Counted from the first letter of the stretch, positions 8,026-15,036 are shown. The stretch: DNA of 15,159 nucleotides from an uncultured Flavobacteriales bacterium (GCA_905479845.1 CAJQOB010000300.1:1-15159), one strand, 5' to 3'. Notes: generated from the letters alone by a model not told the origin. Numbers and translations: made by a program.

Positions 8026-8892
8026 TTAATTGGCTATGTAAAGTACGCAAATTGCAAGAATCGCTGAAATTAATCCAATGATTTTCTGCGTAGTTGTTGC
8101 TTCTTTGAATGCTGTAAATCCGATAATCGCTGAGAGTAAAACAACCGAAACATTTGTAATCGCGAGTACAGTTGAATCATCCCAACCTGTCGTTTCATAT
8201 GAACGAAGGAGAAGGTAAATCGAGAAGTAATTAGGAACGCCAAGAATGATTCCTGCCAGTACATTTTTGAACTCAAATTTTGCATTCCCACGAATGTATC
8301 GAACAATTAAGATGAGCAAACCGATTGTGCCTGCAAGTCCCAATCCAATCGCAGAGAAAAGGGAATCTTGTAGTAATTCGAGTTGAGTGTTATGAACGTA
8401 GTTTAGAATAAAGTCAAGCGCTCCTCCTCCAATGAAAAGGGCGACTAACATCCATACAGCAGAGGTTTGACCATTCTCAGATTTAGAAGGTTTGGAAACC
8501 AAGTAAACACCTACAAAAGCTAAAGCGATTCCAAGAACTTTCAGAATCGTTACAGATTCACTGTATCCAATAATCATAAAGATCAGGGAAATGGCCATGC
8601 TCATTTTTATGGCAATTGATGTCGATGCAACACCGTTTAATTGGGAACTTTTACCCATTATCAGGAACAACCCGATGAAGAGGAAAGCACAAACGAATGC
8701 GTAGTACATCCAATTGTTCTGTTCTAAACATTCTGGATTCCATGTATGGCCATAGAGGGTAAAGCCAATCGCAGCAGCCATGAAGTAATTGATTACGATG
8801 GCTTGAAAGGTGTCGATTCCAAATTTTTTGAACAGCTTGAAGATCACGAAGATCAAACTAGAGCTCAATACAGAAAGTAGCAATGGAATCAT
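8026..8892 (-). CDS. EamA/DMT-family transporter
   Basis: A 288-aa inner-membrane protein with ten predicted hydrophobic helices arranged as two homologous EamA halves (about 1-135 and 145-286), the standard architecture and size of drug/metabolite transporters. A charged linker (SKPSKSENGQTSA) separates the halves. Its ATG overlaps the ribD stop as ATGA (8889-8892), the classic sign of translational coupling. DMT members include exporters of amino acids and metabolites and also the RibN riboflavin importers, so a role in moving riboflavin or a precursor is a reasonable guess from context. Substrate specificity cannot be read from the sequence. Confidence 0.85.
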   Translation of the reverse strand: MIPLLLSVLSSSLIFVIFKLFKKFGIDTFQAIVINYFMAAAIGFTLYGHTWNPECLEQNNWMYYAFVCAFLFIGLFLIMGKSSQLNGVASTSIAIKMSMAISLIFMIIGYSESVTILKVLGIALAFVGVYLVSKPSKSENGQTSAVWMLVALFIGGGALDFILNYVHNTQLELLQDSLFSAIGLGLAGTIGLLILIVRYIRGNAKFEFKNVLAGIILGVPNYFSIYLLLRSYETTGWDDSTVLAITNVSVVLLSAIIGFTAFKEATTTQKIIGLISAILAICVLYIAN

Positions 8893-9920
8893 AGTGGGCG
8901 AAGATAGGAAATGTGATCGCCAAAAAAGACTTCTTCCTTAATCTTTTGTCCATTGATTTGTGGAGCTTGTGTTCCAGAGGTGAAAGTTGTTTTTCCCGTA
9001 ATGATCCTTGCTTCATCCCACAGGTTTACATCAATGAATGATTGTAAAACGCTTTTTCCCCCTTCAATCAAAACGGATTGAATTTGCTGGTCGTGAAGGG
9101 ATGTCAGAATTAATTTTGGTGTCAGTTCCGAAAGCTGAAGGTACTGGACACCGTTTTGGTTTTCGTCTTTTTCAACATTGAATACGATTGTTCTCACCTC
9201 GCCATTTTTGATGGTTGCGGATGAGGAGATTTCATTTCGGCTGTCCAAAACGATTCGAATGGGATTTGTACTATCAACTGCTCGAATGGTCAAGGATGGG
9301 TTGTCATTGATAACGGTATTCTTTCCAACCATTATCGAGTGAAATTCACGTCTCCATTCATGAACCTTAACCTGAGTTTCAGGTGCCGAAATCCATGAGA
9401 CTTCTCCTTGTTTCCCATCGGAATTATCCAGCAGTCCATTCTCCGTTTGAGCCCACTTTAAGAGGACAAAAGGTCGCTTCTTTTCATGAAAAGTGAAGAA
9501 AGCTTTATTCAATTCCAAACACTCTTTTTTGCACACGCCAACTGTCACGTCAATCCCGTGATCTTCCAAACGCTTGATTCCTTTTTTGAAAACTTTTGCG
9601 TGAGCATCCAGTGTTCCAACAACGACGCGTTTAAAGTTCTTTTGAACTAATAGGTTCGCGCAAGGTGGAGTTTTACCAAAATGAGAACAGGGCTCAAGTG
9701 ACACATAAATGGTGCATTCCGAGAGTAATTCTTGGTTGTCAACAGAATTAACTGCGTTGACTTCGGCATGCGGTCCACCGAATTGTTGGTGGTAGCCTTC
9801 ACCAATAATTTTTCCTTCGTGAACAATCACCGATCCAACCATAGGATTTGGAGCTACATTTCCTTTTCCCATGGCTGCCAGTTGCAAGCAACGGTGCATC
9901 ATTTGTTCATCAAAAGTCAT
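8889..9920 (-). CDS. ribD: Riboflavin biosynthesis bifunctional deaminase/reductase RibD
   Basis: RibD deaminates 2,5-diamino-6-ribosylamino-4(3H)-pyrimidinone 5'-phosphate and then reduces its ribosyl chain, steps two and three of riboflavin synthesis from GTP. From the ATG at 9918-9920 it is 343 aa. The N-terminal cytidine-deaminase-like domain shows APNPMVGSVIV, the zinc site HAE (H51, catalytic E53) and EPCSHFGKTPPCA (C78, C87). The C-terminal reductase domain (about 145-343) contains RPFVLLKWAQTENG, VGKNTVINDNPSLTIR and VLIEGGKSVLQSFI. A GTG at 9935 would add five residues, but the ATG fits the family start. It is transcribed just after the chitinase terminator and overlaps the transporter by four bases. 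Confidence 0.93.
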   Translation of the reverse strand: MTFDEQMMHRCLQLAAMGKGNVAPNPMVGSVIVHEGKIIGEGYHQQFGGPHAEVNAVNSVDNQELLSECTIYVSLEPCSHFGKTPPCANLLVQKNFKRVVVGTLDAHAKVFKKGIKRLEDHGIDVTVGVCKKECLELNKAFFTFHEKKRPFVLLKWAQTENGLLDNSDGKQGEVSWISAPETQVKVHEWRREFHSIMVGKNTVINDNPSLTIRAVDSTNPIRIVLDSRNEISSSATIKNGEVRTIVFNVEKDENQNGVQYLQLSELTPKLILTSLHDQQIQSVLIEGGKSVLQSFIDVNLWDEARIITGKTTFTSGTQAPQINGQKIKEEVFFGDHISYLRPL

Positions 9921-9935
9921 GGAGCGAAGATACAC

Positions 9936-9963
9936 AAAAGAAGCGCCATAGGTTAATGGCGCT
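9936..9963 (-). terminator. Rho-independent terminator of the chitinase gene
   Basis: AGCGCCAT (9942-9949) and ATGGCGCT (9956-9963) form a perfect 8-bp stem with a 6-base loop. On the minus strand it is followed by TCTTTTG. It begins 23 bases after the chitinase stop and ends only about 15 bases before the ribD ATG. The ribD promoter must therefore overlap the end of the chitinase or the terminator, or ribD relies on read-through. Confidence 0.7.
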
Positions 9964-9986
9964 CCTCATAAAGATGGATACTGAGA

Positions 9987-11481
9987 TTATTCCGGTTTCA
10001 CCAGTCTAGTTCGTCCAAGTTTTCCTGTTGAGGATTCGATCTGTACTTGGTAAACCCCATTTTCCAAATTGGAAATATCAATTGTTTGATGCTCATTTGT
10101 TAACTCAACTGTCATCTTGATTTTTCCTTGAGCGTCAATAAATGTCACTTCTAGCGCGTAATTGTTGCTAGAAGATAGAGTTAGAGTGCTCATTGCTGGA
10201 TTCGGAAAAATGGACACAAGAAGATCTTGCTTTTCATCTAATCCAATATTTCCTCCACCTGTTGGCACATAATTACAGAAAACATCATTCAACTTGTTGA
10301 CCAATGGCGTGTGGGCGATAACTCCAGATCCTTCAGTAGTTTCAATATAATCTCCTGTAATTTTCCAAATGATGGCTCCTCGAATATCTTGCTCAACGAT
10401 GTGCTGCGCCTTTAGCTCAATGGAATTAACATTGTCGTATGAGAGGAAGGTATTCAATCCATTTTTCCCAAGGAGATATGGAACTTTAGAAGTATTGTCC
10501 CAATGTTCATCGAAGAGGGAATGTTTGAGCAGGACATTATAGTAGAGTGGTGTTCCGGCATCAATACTGAATGTAATATTGTCTGCTATCCCGTCGGAAG
10601 GTCCATGAAGAGAGGGAGTTCCATTCGTTTTGGATGAACGACCATAAAACGCGAGTCCTGCGGTAATTTTGTCTTTCGCTACGTTGTAGGTGTTGACCAA
10701 TAAATTGATGCTTTGTGCCAAGTTGAACTCTGGGTCTCCCTGTTGAGGTGCAAAAAGCGGAGCATTGTGATTGGTAGTGGTATCCCATGTTCCGAAGAAA
10801 TCATAACTCATTAAGTTGATGATATCCAACAAGGGAGATACTGCTGCCCAATCGACATTGTTCATGTGTTCTTGGTTCGCTCCAACGGCGGCCGTTAATA
10901 GCATTGTTTTTCCAATACTCGAACCGTAGTTGTCGATTGCTGTTCTTACTTCTTGTAATAGTAGTGTGAAGTTTTGAAAGTCCTGAGGAGTTCCGTTGTG
11001 GTCTGCAAACCCAGGATATTCCCAATCCAGATCGATTCCATCGAAGTTGTAAGTTTGTAGCAAGTTGACGCAAGCTTGAGCAAATGTTTGCCTTTTAACC
11101 GGATCTGCCGCAATACTTGGGAAATTATCTGAAAGTGTCCATCCGCCAATAGAAGGCAATACTTTTACATTGTTCGAGTGCGCCTTTGAAATGAGTGAAG
11201 TATTCGGGATATATCCTCCATTGACCCAATCATTTTCACCTAATAGAAGATTCTCATCCGCCCAACTATCGAAAAGTGATATTGATCCGTCAGGTTCAGG
11301 TTTGAGAAAAGCATAATTCAGAATTGAATATTTCGAGTAGTCAATTGTTTGTGGGTTAACTAAATTTGTTCCGATCGTACCATTGCCAACTAGGGAAGTA
11401 TCCTACTATTTCCTTGCACGGTTGAGCAAAGCTCTTGCTAATGGAAGCGAAAATAATGAAGCATGTGACTAATGTTTTCAT
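9987..11481 (-). pseudogene. GH18 chitinase with T9SS type A sorting domain, frameshifted
   Basis: Glycoside hydrolase family 18 enzymes cleave chitin by substrate-assisted catalysis. The real start is ATG at 11479-11481, giving a signal peptide (MKTLVTCFIIFASISKSFAQ) and the family's first strand (EIVGYFPSWQWYDRNK). An extra T in AAATTT (11362-11367, minus strand) then shifts the frame, and a TAA follows at 11356-11358. Removing one T restores NKLVNPQTIDYSKYSILNYAFLKP and joins the downstream 390-aa frame, for about 497 aa in all. That frame holds VLPSIGGWTLSDNFP, the catalytic FDGIDLDWEYP (general acid about E154 of the repaired protein), MSYDFFG, GLAFYGRSS and GAIIWKITGDY. The last ~78 residues (SIFPNPAMSTLTLSS... 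to ENGVYQVQI) are a type A sorting domain. Without frameshifting, only a 41-aa peptide is made from the signal-bearing start. A sequencing error is the alternative. Confidence 0.85.
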
Positions 11482-11530
11482 ACCAGTAATGTTAATTTAA
11501 GAGTGAGTAATTTGAATTCATTTTAGATGG

Positions 11531-11538
11531 CAAACATA
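11531..11538 (-). promoter_or_regulatory. candidate -7 box for the chitinase
   Basis: TATGTTTG on the minus strand matches TAnnTTTG exactly and lies about 50 bases before the reconstructed chitinase ATG at 11481. No clear TTTG -33 box is seen. Its fit to the reconstructed start, not to the later start of the open frame, supports the frameshift reading. Confidence 0.35.
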
Positions 11539-11574
11539 GAGTAGAATACCTACGGAAAAATGAATTATACTGGT

Positions 11575-11588
11575 GAATTGATCAATTC
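11575..11588. promoter_or_regulatory. 14-bp perfect palindrome, possible operator
   Basis: GAATTGATCAATTC is a perfect palindrome in the 140-base gap between the regulator remnant and the chitinase, about 40 bases upstream of the candidate -7 box. The position suits an activator or repressor site. AraC-type proteins usually bind direct repeats, so a link to the neighbouring regulator is uncertain. Confidence 0.3.
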
Positions 11589-11621
11589 GGAAGCGTTAAT
11601 TTGGGTGTATTCGCTTGTTAG

Positions 11622-12050
11622 TTAGTGTTTTGTGTGGTTCTTTCTGAAATAAGAAGGGGTTAGTCCTGTGATTGACTTGAAGTTTGAATTAAAGACGGAA
11701 AGTGAAGAAAATCCAACAGAAGTAGCAATGACTTCAATGCTGTAATGATTGAACTTCTCATCAATCAGCATTTTCTTTGATTCTGAAATACGCAGTTCAT
11801 TTAACCAACGACTGTAGCTCATTTTATAGTGATCATTGATTGCTTTTGAAAGATAGGTTCTGTTCGTTCCCAATTTTTTTGCTGTCTTTTCTTGCGTCAG
11901 ATCAGCTTTGGAAAAGCCGCGATTGTGTATCATTAAATCTTCAAAGGCACGAATTAGTTCATGAGATTCTTCGCTCAAGATGTTGTTTCCTTTTAAACCG
12001 TTTGGATTTAAATCTGACTTACTACCGTCTAAGTTTTTCTTTAGTAACAC
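11622..12050 (-). pseudogene. C-terminal fragment of a TPR-AraC regulator (HTH domain)
   Basis: A 142-aa frame beginning with GTG. The last ~95 residues form a complete AraC/XylS-type DNA-binding domain: LTQEKTAKKLGTNRTYLSKAIN is the first helix-turn-helix, and IEVIATSVGFSSLSVFNSNFKSITGLTPSYFRK the second, with the usual GF and P-YFRK signatures. Its frame stays open upstream to a TGA at 12099-12101, reading FNKRKNKVLLKKN, the basic stretch that normally follows the membrane helix in Bacteroidota TPR-TM-AraC regulators. No sensor or membrane segment is attached, and the preceding TPR fragment is in another frame. It is best read as the tail of the broken gene extending to 12839. A free-standing small regulator made from the GTG is possible but less likely. 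Confidence 0.72.
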
Positions 12051-12545
12051 CTTGTTCTTCCTTTTATTAAATAGTACTCCGCTAGGTTCAATGAATCCTC
12101 AATAATGTAAATGTCAGCGAGGTTTCCATACGTCCGAACTTCCGCGAAATAGTCATTCGTCTCGTGAATAACGACGAGCGCATTTTTAAATGCCTCCTTC
12201 GACAGACTATGTTTCTTCAAACTGGTTAATGACAAGGCTTTATTTAGGCGAAGGTAAAGCCGAACTTTTGATGACGAATTTTGAGTAATACTTTCGGCTT
12301 GATCATAATAAACCAGAGCTTTTTCATGCTGATCTACGGCGCCAAATGCTAATCCAAGATTGGTGTATGCTATCTGTTGAGCTTCTTGTTCATTTGTTTT
12401 TTGCAAATAGTTGATCCCCGTTTCAATGTGTTGGATTGCACTTTTTGGGTTTTCCGAACGATAGGATATTTTACCAATTGCAACATAGTATTCACCTCGA
12501 ACATAGTTAGTTGGTTTGTGAACTGAGAGTAGAAGATAACTTCTT
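12041..12545 (-). pseudogene. Middle TPR fragment of the broken TPR-AraC regulator
   Basis: This frame is open from after a TAA at 12545-12547 to the TAA at 12041-12043. It encodes tetratricopeptide repeats (for example GEYYVAIGKISYRSENPKSA, AYTNLGLAFGAVDQHEKALVYY and RTYGNLADIYIIEDSLNLAE, each with TPR-like small/aromatic spacing). The first methionine-like start is only a TTG at 12406, in the middle of a repeat, so it has no credible start of its own. At its 5' end it continues the TPR array of the fragment ending at 12507 if one base near 12542 is removed. At its 3' end it stops six codons after LAEYYLIK, where more TPRs and a membrane helix would be expected. Confidence 0.72.
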
Positions 12546-12839
12546 TAATTGTTGAAGGGCTAAGGAGTGGTCTCCGAGGAAACTAATCGATGAAGCCGCT
12601 GCGATATGGTTTAAAGATTTGTGCGTGGGTTTTTCAATTAATTCGTCGAGCTCCTTCATCAATTGGATCGCTTCGGAGCTAGAATGACATTGGAGATAGA
12701 GGTTGTTGAAAATATCTAGGTCGTGGTAAGTCCCAGTTTCCAGATGATTAACAGCTGTTCTTTTGGCAAGAGCGCTCGGATAGGCCATTGCCTGAAATGA
12801 GACCGATAAGAGTGTATATATGAGTAAAATGCTCTTCAT
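12507..12839 (-). pseudogene. N-terminal fragment of the broken TPR-AraC regulator
   Basis: 110 aa starting with ATG at 12837-12839. Residues 1-19 are a signal peptide (MKSILLIYTLLSVSFQAMA), followed by helical segments consistent with degenerate TPRs (SSEAIQLMKELDELIEK, AAASSISFLGDHSLALQQLKKL). The frame then ends in an uncharacteristic STLSSQTN. One base earlier, the overlapping frame reads SYLLLSVHKPTNYVRGEYYVAIGK and carries on the repeats, so a one-base insertion within about 12510-12545 is the simplest explanation. In intact relatives the periplasmic TPR sensor is joined by a membrane helix to a cytoplasmic AraC domain. The promoter would lie in the 71-base gap before the preceding membrane-protein gene; none was recognised. 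Confidence 0.7.
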
Positions 12840-12910
12840 CCTTCAATTTGATGCAAGATAAGCAAGTACTTCCGCCATTCAGGTTCAGATTATCCTCAAT
12901 TCTGAAAATC

Positions 12911-14614
12911 CTATTTGGAAAGTTCAACAACTGTAAAGCTTTCCAATGTTCCATTGAAGTCAAATTCAGATTCAACATTGAACGTTACCTTTCCGTTTAA
13001 ATTTTCCTTTGGGACATGATAATAGAATTCATAGAGGTTTGGTAGCCAAGATTCGCAGTAGACATTAAACAGACGGACGCGTCTTTTCTTTTGTGTTTTT
13101 CCTTTGCCTGTTCTGCAAGCCAAATAACTTGATGAGAATCCATTTTCAGTTTTAATGGTAGCGATTATTCTGAGCCAAGTATCTCCTTTTGAATTGAGGT
13201 TAGTTTCGAAGAAGGGAGCTTCATTAATTGCTATCGGCTCCGAAGATCGATACAGCACTTTCTCTTTATAACCTGAGCTGTCATCCAAAGCTTCATCTGT
13301 ATCCAGGAAGCTCATATCAACCGCGGTTAGATTGTTCTTGAGGTAAATTCGGCTGTAGTAGAGTCTGTTGTTGTCTCTGGTGTGAATAATTCCATCGTTG
13401 TATTGGCCAATTTGAAAGAGGTTGACAAAAATGAGATAGCCTCCAACAGGAATTAGGAACCATTTCCATTTCTTTTGAAGGATAGAATGGATAACAGCGG
13501 TTAAGGGTAAGGCGAAAACGGGATAGCTCTGGGTAAGTGCACGCGTTGAGTATTGTGCTCCGTATTTCCAATCTGCCCAAGAAATAATGATCCAAATATT
13601 GAGCAAGCAAAAGATAATGACTGACCTTCTGAAGGGCATGTTCTTCAGGAAGAAGAGCCCCGCGATGAATAAAATAGTGACAGGAGTATAAATGAACCAT
13701 CCAGTTTCCCATCCGAATAACACTCGAAAGAAAGGAGTCAAGAACCTCCAACTGCTACCGACATCATGAATGAAAGTTCCAGCGGTCATTTTCCAATAAA
13801 TTAATTGTGGTAGAACACCGATCAGGCCAAAAGCAATCGTAATGTAAATATGCTTTTTGTGTTTGCGAACGAGTGCCCACTTTTCTTTTTTCGCTTCTTT
13901 GGTTTGAGTGTTCCAGAGTAAGGGAATAAATAACATAATGGCTTCCGTAGGGCGCGATATTGTGGCTAAACCAATGATTAATCCAATTGCCGCTGCCCAA
14001 AAGAAGGTTGGTTTTTCATGCCATTTAATGGTCGCGTACAATATGAGGACATACAGAGGAAAGATGTAGACATGACTCAATCCAGCATCTACCGAAATGT
14101 ACTGAACGAGGTTTGAAGCCAAGAACAGTAAAATCAAACTGATGGAAACGGCTAGGTCGTCATAATATCTAAGTAAAATCTTGCGCAGTAAGAAAAGTGC
14201 AAGGATGCAGTAAAATAATGCGCCATAGGCCAAAGTGTATTGGTAAGGTGGAGAAAATCCATCAGCAGGATAATCTGAATTAAGTGCGATCACATGGGCA
14301 ATTCCAAAAAGTGGCATTTGCATGAGAGAAACTCCGCCAAGGTATTTATTGACATAATTACCATTCTCAGCTTTGTGAGCTTGGTAGAAGTTGCCATCCG
14401 ATAAATGATACTTCTCATTCATTTTGGGATACCAGTCTAATTTTGAGAAATCATCATAAATAAATCCGGAGGGTAGATACATATAGTAGCCCAGCCCGTC
14501 CCAATTTGTGAGCATCATTGGGTAACTCTTATCAAAGTATGAGTAGGTGTAGCGCGTTTGGAACAGAGTAACTGAAATGACAACACAGGCAATAAGGGAA
14601 ATGAGATTCTTCAA
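12911..14614 (-). CDS. Polytopic membrane protein, GT-C glycosyltransferase-like
   Basis: A 567-aa protein with an N-terminal membrane helix (about 4-20), a large first periplasmic loop (about 21-125) and about ten more hydrophobic segments, then a soluble beta-rich tail (about 435-567). Features shared with GT-C enzymes of the PMT/ArnT type are an Asp-containing first loop (NWDGLGYYMYLPS, D39), GLATISRPTEAIM after a helix, and SWADWKYGAQYSTRALTQSYPVFALPL late in the membrane domain. Such enzymes transfer sugar from lipid carriers at the outer face of the inner membrane; donor and acceptor here are unknown. The start is TTG at 14612-14614. An in-frame TAA lies just upstream and there is no ATG before residue 33, while starting there would remove the first helix. 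Its stop is 71 bases before the regulator fragments. Confidence 0.65.
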   Translation of the reverse strand: MKNLISLIACVVISVTLFQTRYTYSYFDKSYPMMLTNWDGLGYYMYLPSGFIYDDFSKLDWYPKMNEKYHLSDGNFYQAHKAENGNYVNKYLGGVSLMQMPLFGIAHVIALNSDYPADGFSPPYQYTLAYGALFYCILALFLLRKILLRYYDDLAVSISLILLFLASNLVQYISVDAGLSHVYIFPLYVLILYATIKWHEKPTFFWAAAIGLIIGLATISRPTEAIMLFIPLLWNTQTKEAKKEKWALVRKHKKHIYITIAFGLIGVLPQLIYWKMTAGTFIHDVGSSWRFLTPFFRVLFGWETGWFIYTPVTILFIAGLFFLKNMPFRRSVIIFCLLNIWIIISWADWKYGAQYSTRALTQSYPVFALPLTAVIHSILQKKWKWFLIPVGGYLIFVNLFQIGQYNDGIIHTRDNNRLYYSRIYLKNNLTAVDMSFLDTDEALDDSSGYKEKVLYRSSEPIAINEAPFFETNLNSKGDTWLRIIATIKTENGFSSSYLACRTGKGKTQKKRRVRLFNVYCESWLPNLYEFYYHVPKENLNGKVTFNVESEFDFNGTLESFTVVELSK

Positions 14615-14720
14615 AGACTGACTAATTTAAACATAGGTTTTGAGTGAAGATACTTTTTGAGACGGAATTTTTGGCAGGCGTGCTGCTATAAATGGGTCAT
14701 TCGTCGAAAAAATGACGCGT

Positions 14721-14753
14721 TTTGTCTGATTTTTAGTGATTTTGTAAGGTTTG
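14721..14753 (+). promoter_or_regulatory. candidate promoter for small RNA copy 1
   Basis: TTTG (14721-14724), 20 bases, then TAAGGTTTG (14745-14753). This resembles the Bacteroidota TTTG/TAnnTTTG pair with one extra base in the -7 box. A start near 14760 would give a transcript of about 90 bases ending at the terminator at 14850. The same arrangement recurs before copy 2. Confidence 0.35.
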
Positions 14754-14778
14754 GCACATTTTTTAGACTCTACTAATC

Positions 14779-14850
14779 GAATAGTGGTTAGGTTAGGTTA
14801 ACAGAGAACGCCTGTTCTCTGGGAAAGCGGTCGCAAGACCGCTTTTTTTT
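14779..14850 (+). ncRNA. twin-hairpin small RNA element, copy 1
   Basis: The element starts GAATAGTGG, followed by three GGTTA/GGTTAA units that appear unpaired. Hairpin 1 is a perfect 8-bp stem, CAGAGAAC (14802-14809) and GTTCTCTG (14814-14821), with loop GCCT. Hairpin 2 is AAAGCGGTC (14824-14832) and GACCGCTTT (14837-14845) with a GCAA (GNRA) tetraloop and eight T's. No start codon or reading frame lies within it, so a non-coding RNA or dedicated terminator unit is favoured. It matches copy 2, 193 bases downstream. I do not recognise a named RNA family. Confidence 0.6.
14824..14850 (+). terminator. intrinsic terminator, copy 1
   Basis: A 9-bp GC-containing stem with a GCAA tetraloop followed by T's at 14843-14850. 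It is the second hairpin of the element. The sense of the T-run fixes transcription of the element on the plus strand, divergent from the membrane-protein gene at 14614. Confidence 0.85.
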
Positions 14851-14892
14851 GTGTCCAATAGTTTGATCAACGTTATATAGCATTCAGTGATA

Positions 14893-14914
14893 ATTGTTAA
14901 AAAATGATAACAAT
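14893..14914. promoter_or_regulatory. inverted repeat upstream of copy 2
   Basis: ATTGTTA (14893-14899) and TAACAAT (14908-14914) form a perfect 7-bp inverted repeat with an 8-base spacer, eight bases before the candidate -33 box of copy 2. It could be a protein-binding site. No equivalent is seen before copy 1. Confidence 0.25.
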
Positions 14915-14921
14915 CCACTTG

Positions 14922-14953
14922 TTTGCCGAGTGAGACTGCAAGCTTACAATTCG
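14922..14953 (+). promoter_or_regulatory. candidate promoter for small RNA copy 2
   Basis: TTTG (14922-14925), 19 bases, then TACAATTCG (14945-14953), i.e. TAnnnTTCG. The architecture parallels that before copy 1 although the spacer sequences differ, which suggests each copy is transcribed on its own. Confidence 0.3.
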
Positions 14954-14971
14954 TTCCCCGTCAAAATAAGT

Positions 14972-15036
14972 GAATAGTGGTTAGGTTACAGAGAACGCCT
15001 GTTCTTTGGGAAAGCGGTCGCAAGACCGCTTTTTTT
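14972..15036 (+). ncRNA. twin-hairpin small RNA element, copy 2
   Basis: Same order as copy 1: GAATAGTGG, two GGTTA-type units instead of three, hairpin 1 (CAGAGAAC at 14989-14996, loop GCCT, GTTCTTTG at 15001-15008) and the terminator hairpin with loop GCAA. The single C-to-T change in hairpin 1 turns a G-C pair into G-U, so pairing is kept. The sequence between the copies is unrelated, so the conserved block has sharp edges. Function is unknown. Confidence 0.6.
15011..15036 (+). terminator. intrinsic terminator, copy 2
   Basis: AAAGCGGTC (15011-15019), GCAA loop, GACCGCTTT (15024-15032) and T's at 15030-15036. The stem is identical to that of copy 1. Confidence 0.85.

Noticed and set aside
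10561..11149. Three overlapping minus-strand frames inside the chitinase
   Set aside because: They are out-of-frame shadows of the GH18 coding sequence with no family features and no credible starts.
11356..11370. Programmed +1 frameshifting in the chitinase
   Set aside because: No known precedent in GH18 enzymes and no stimulatory element is evident; a plain one-base insertion is simpler, especially beside another broken gene.
12882..12903. Imperfect TTCAGA/TCTGAA inverted repeat after the membrane-protein gene as a terminator
   Set aside because: The stem has a bulge and no T-run follows on the minus strand, so termination is unsupported.
12748..12978. 76-aa minus-strand frame bridging the gap between the membrane protein and the regulator
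   Set aside because: It overlaps both flanking genes in another frame and has no recognisable domain.
13317..14000. Minus-strand frames of 144 and 78 aa inside the membrane-protein gene
   Set aside because: Alternative-frame shadows; the 567-aa frame has continuous membrane helices through the same region.
14695..14716. GTCATT/AATGAC inverted repeat upstream of small RNA copy 1
   Set aside because: A 6-bp AT-rich stem without T-run or conserved partner; expected by chance in this composition.
14781..14801. Telomere-like TTAGG repeats
   Set aside because: Only two to three units inside a bacterial small RNA lead; no reason to link them to a chromosome end.
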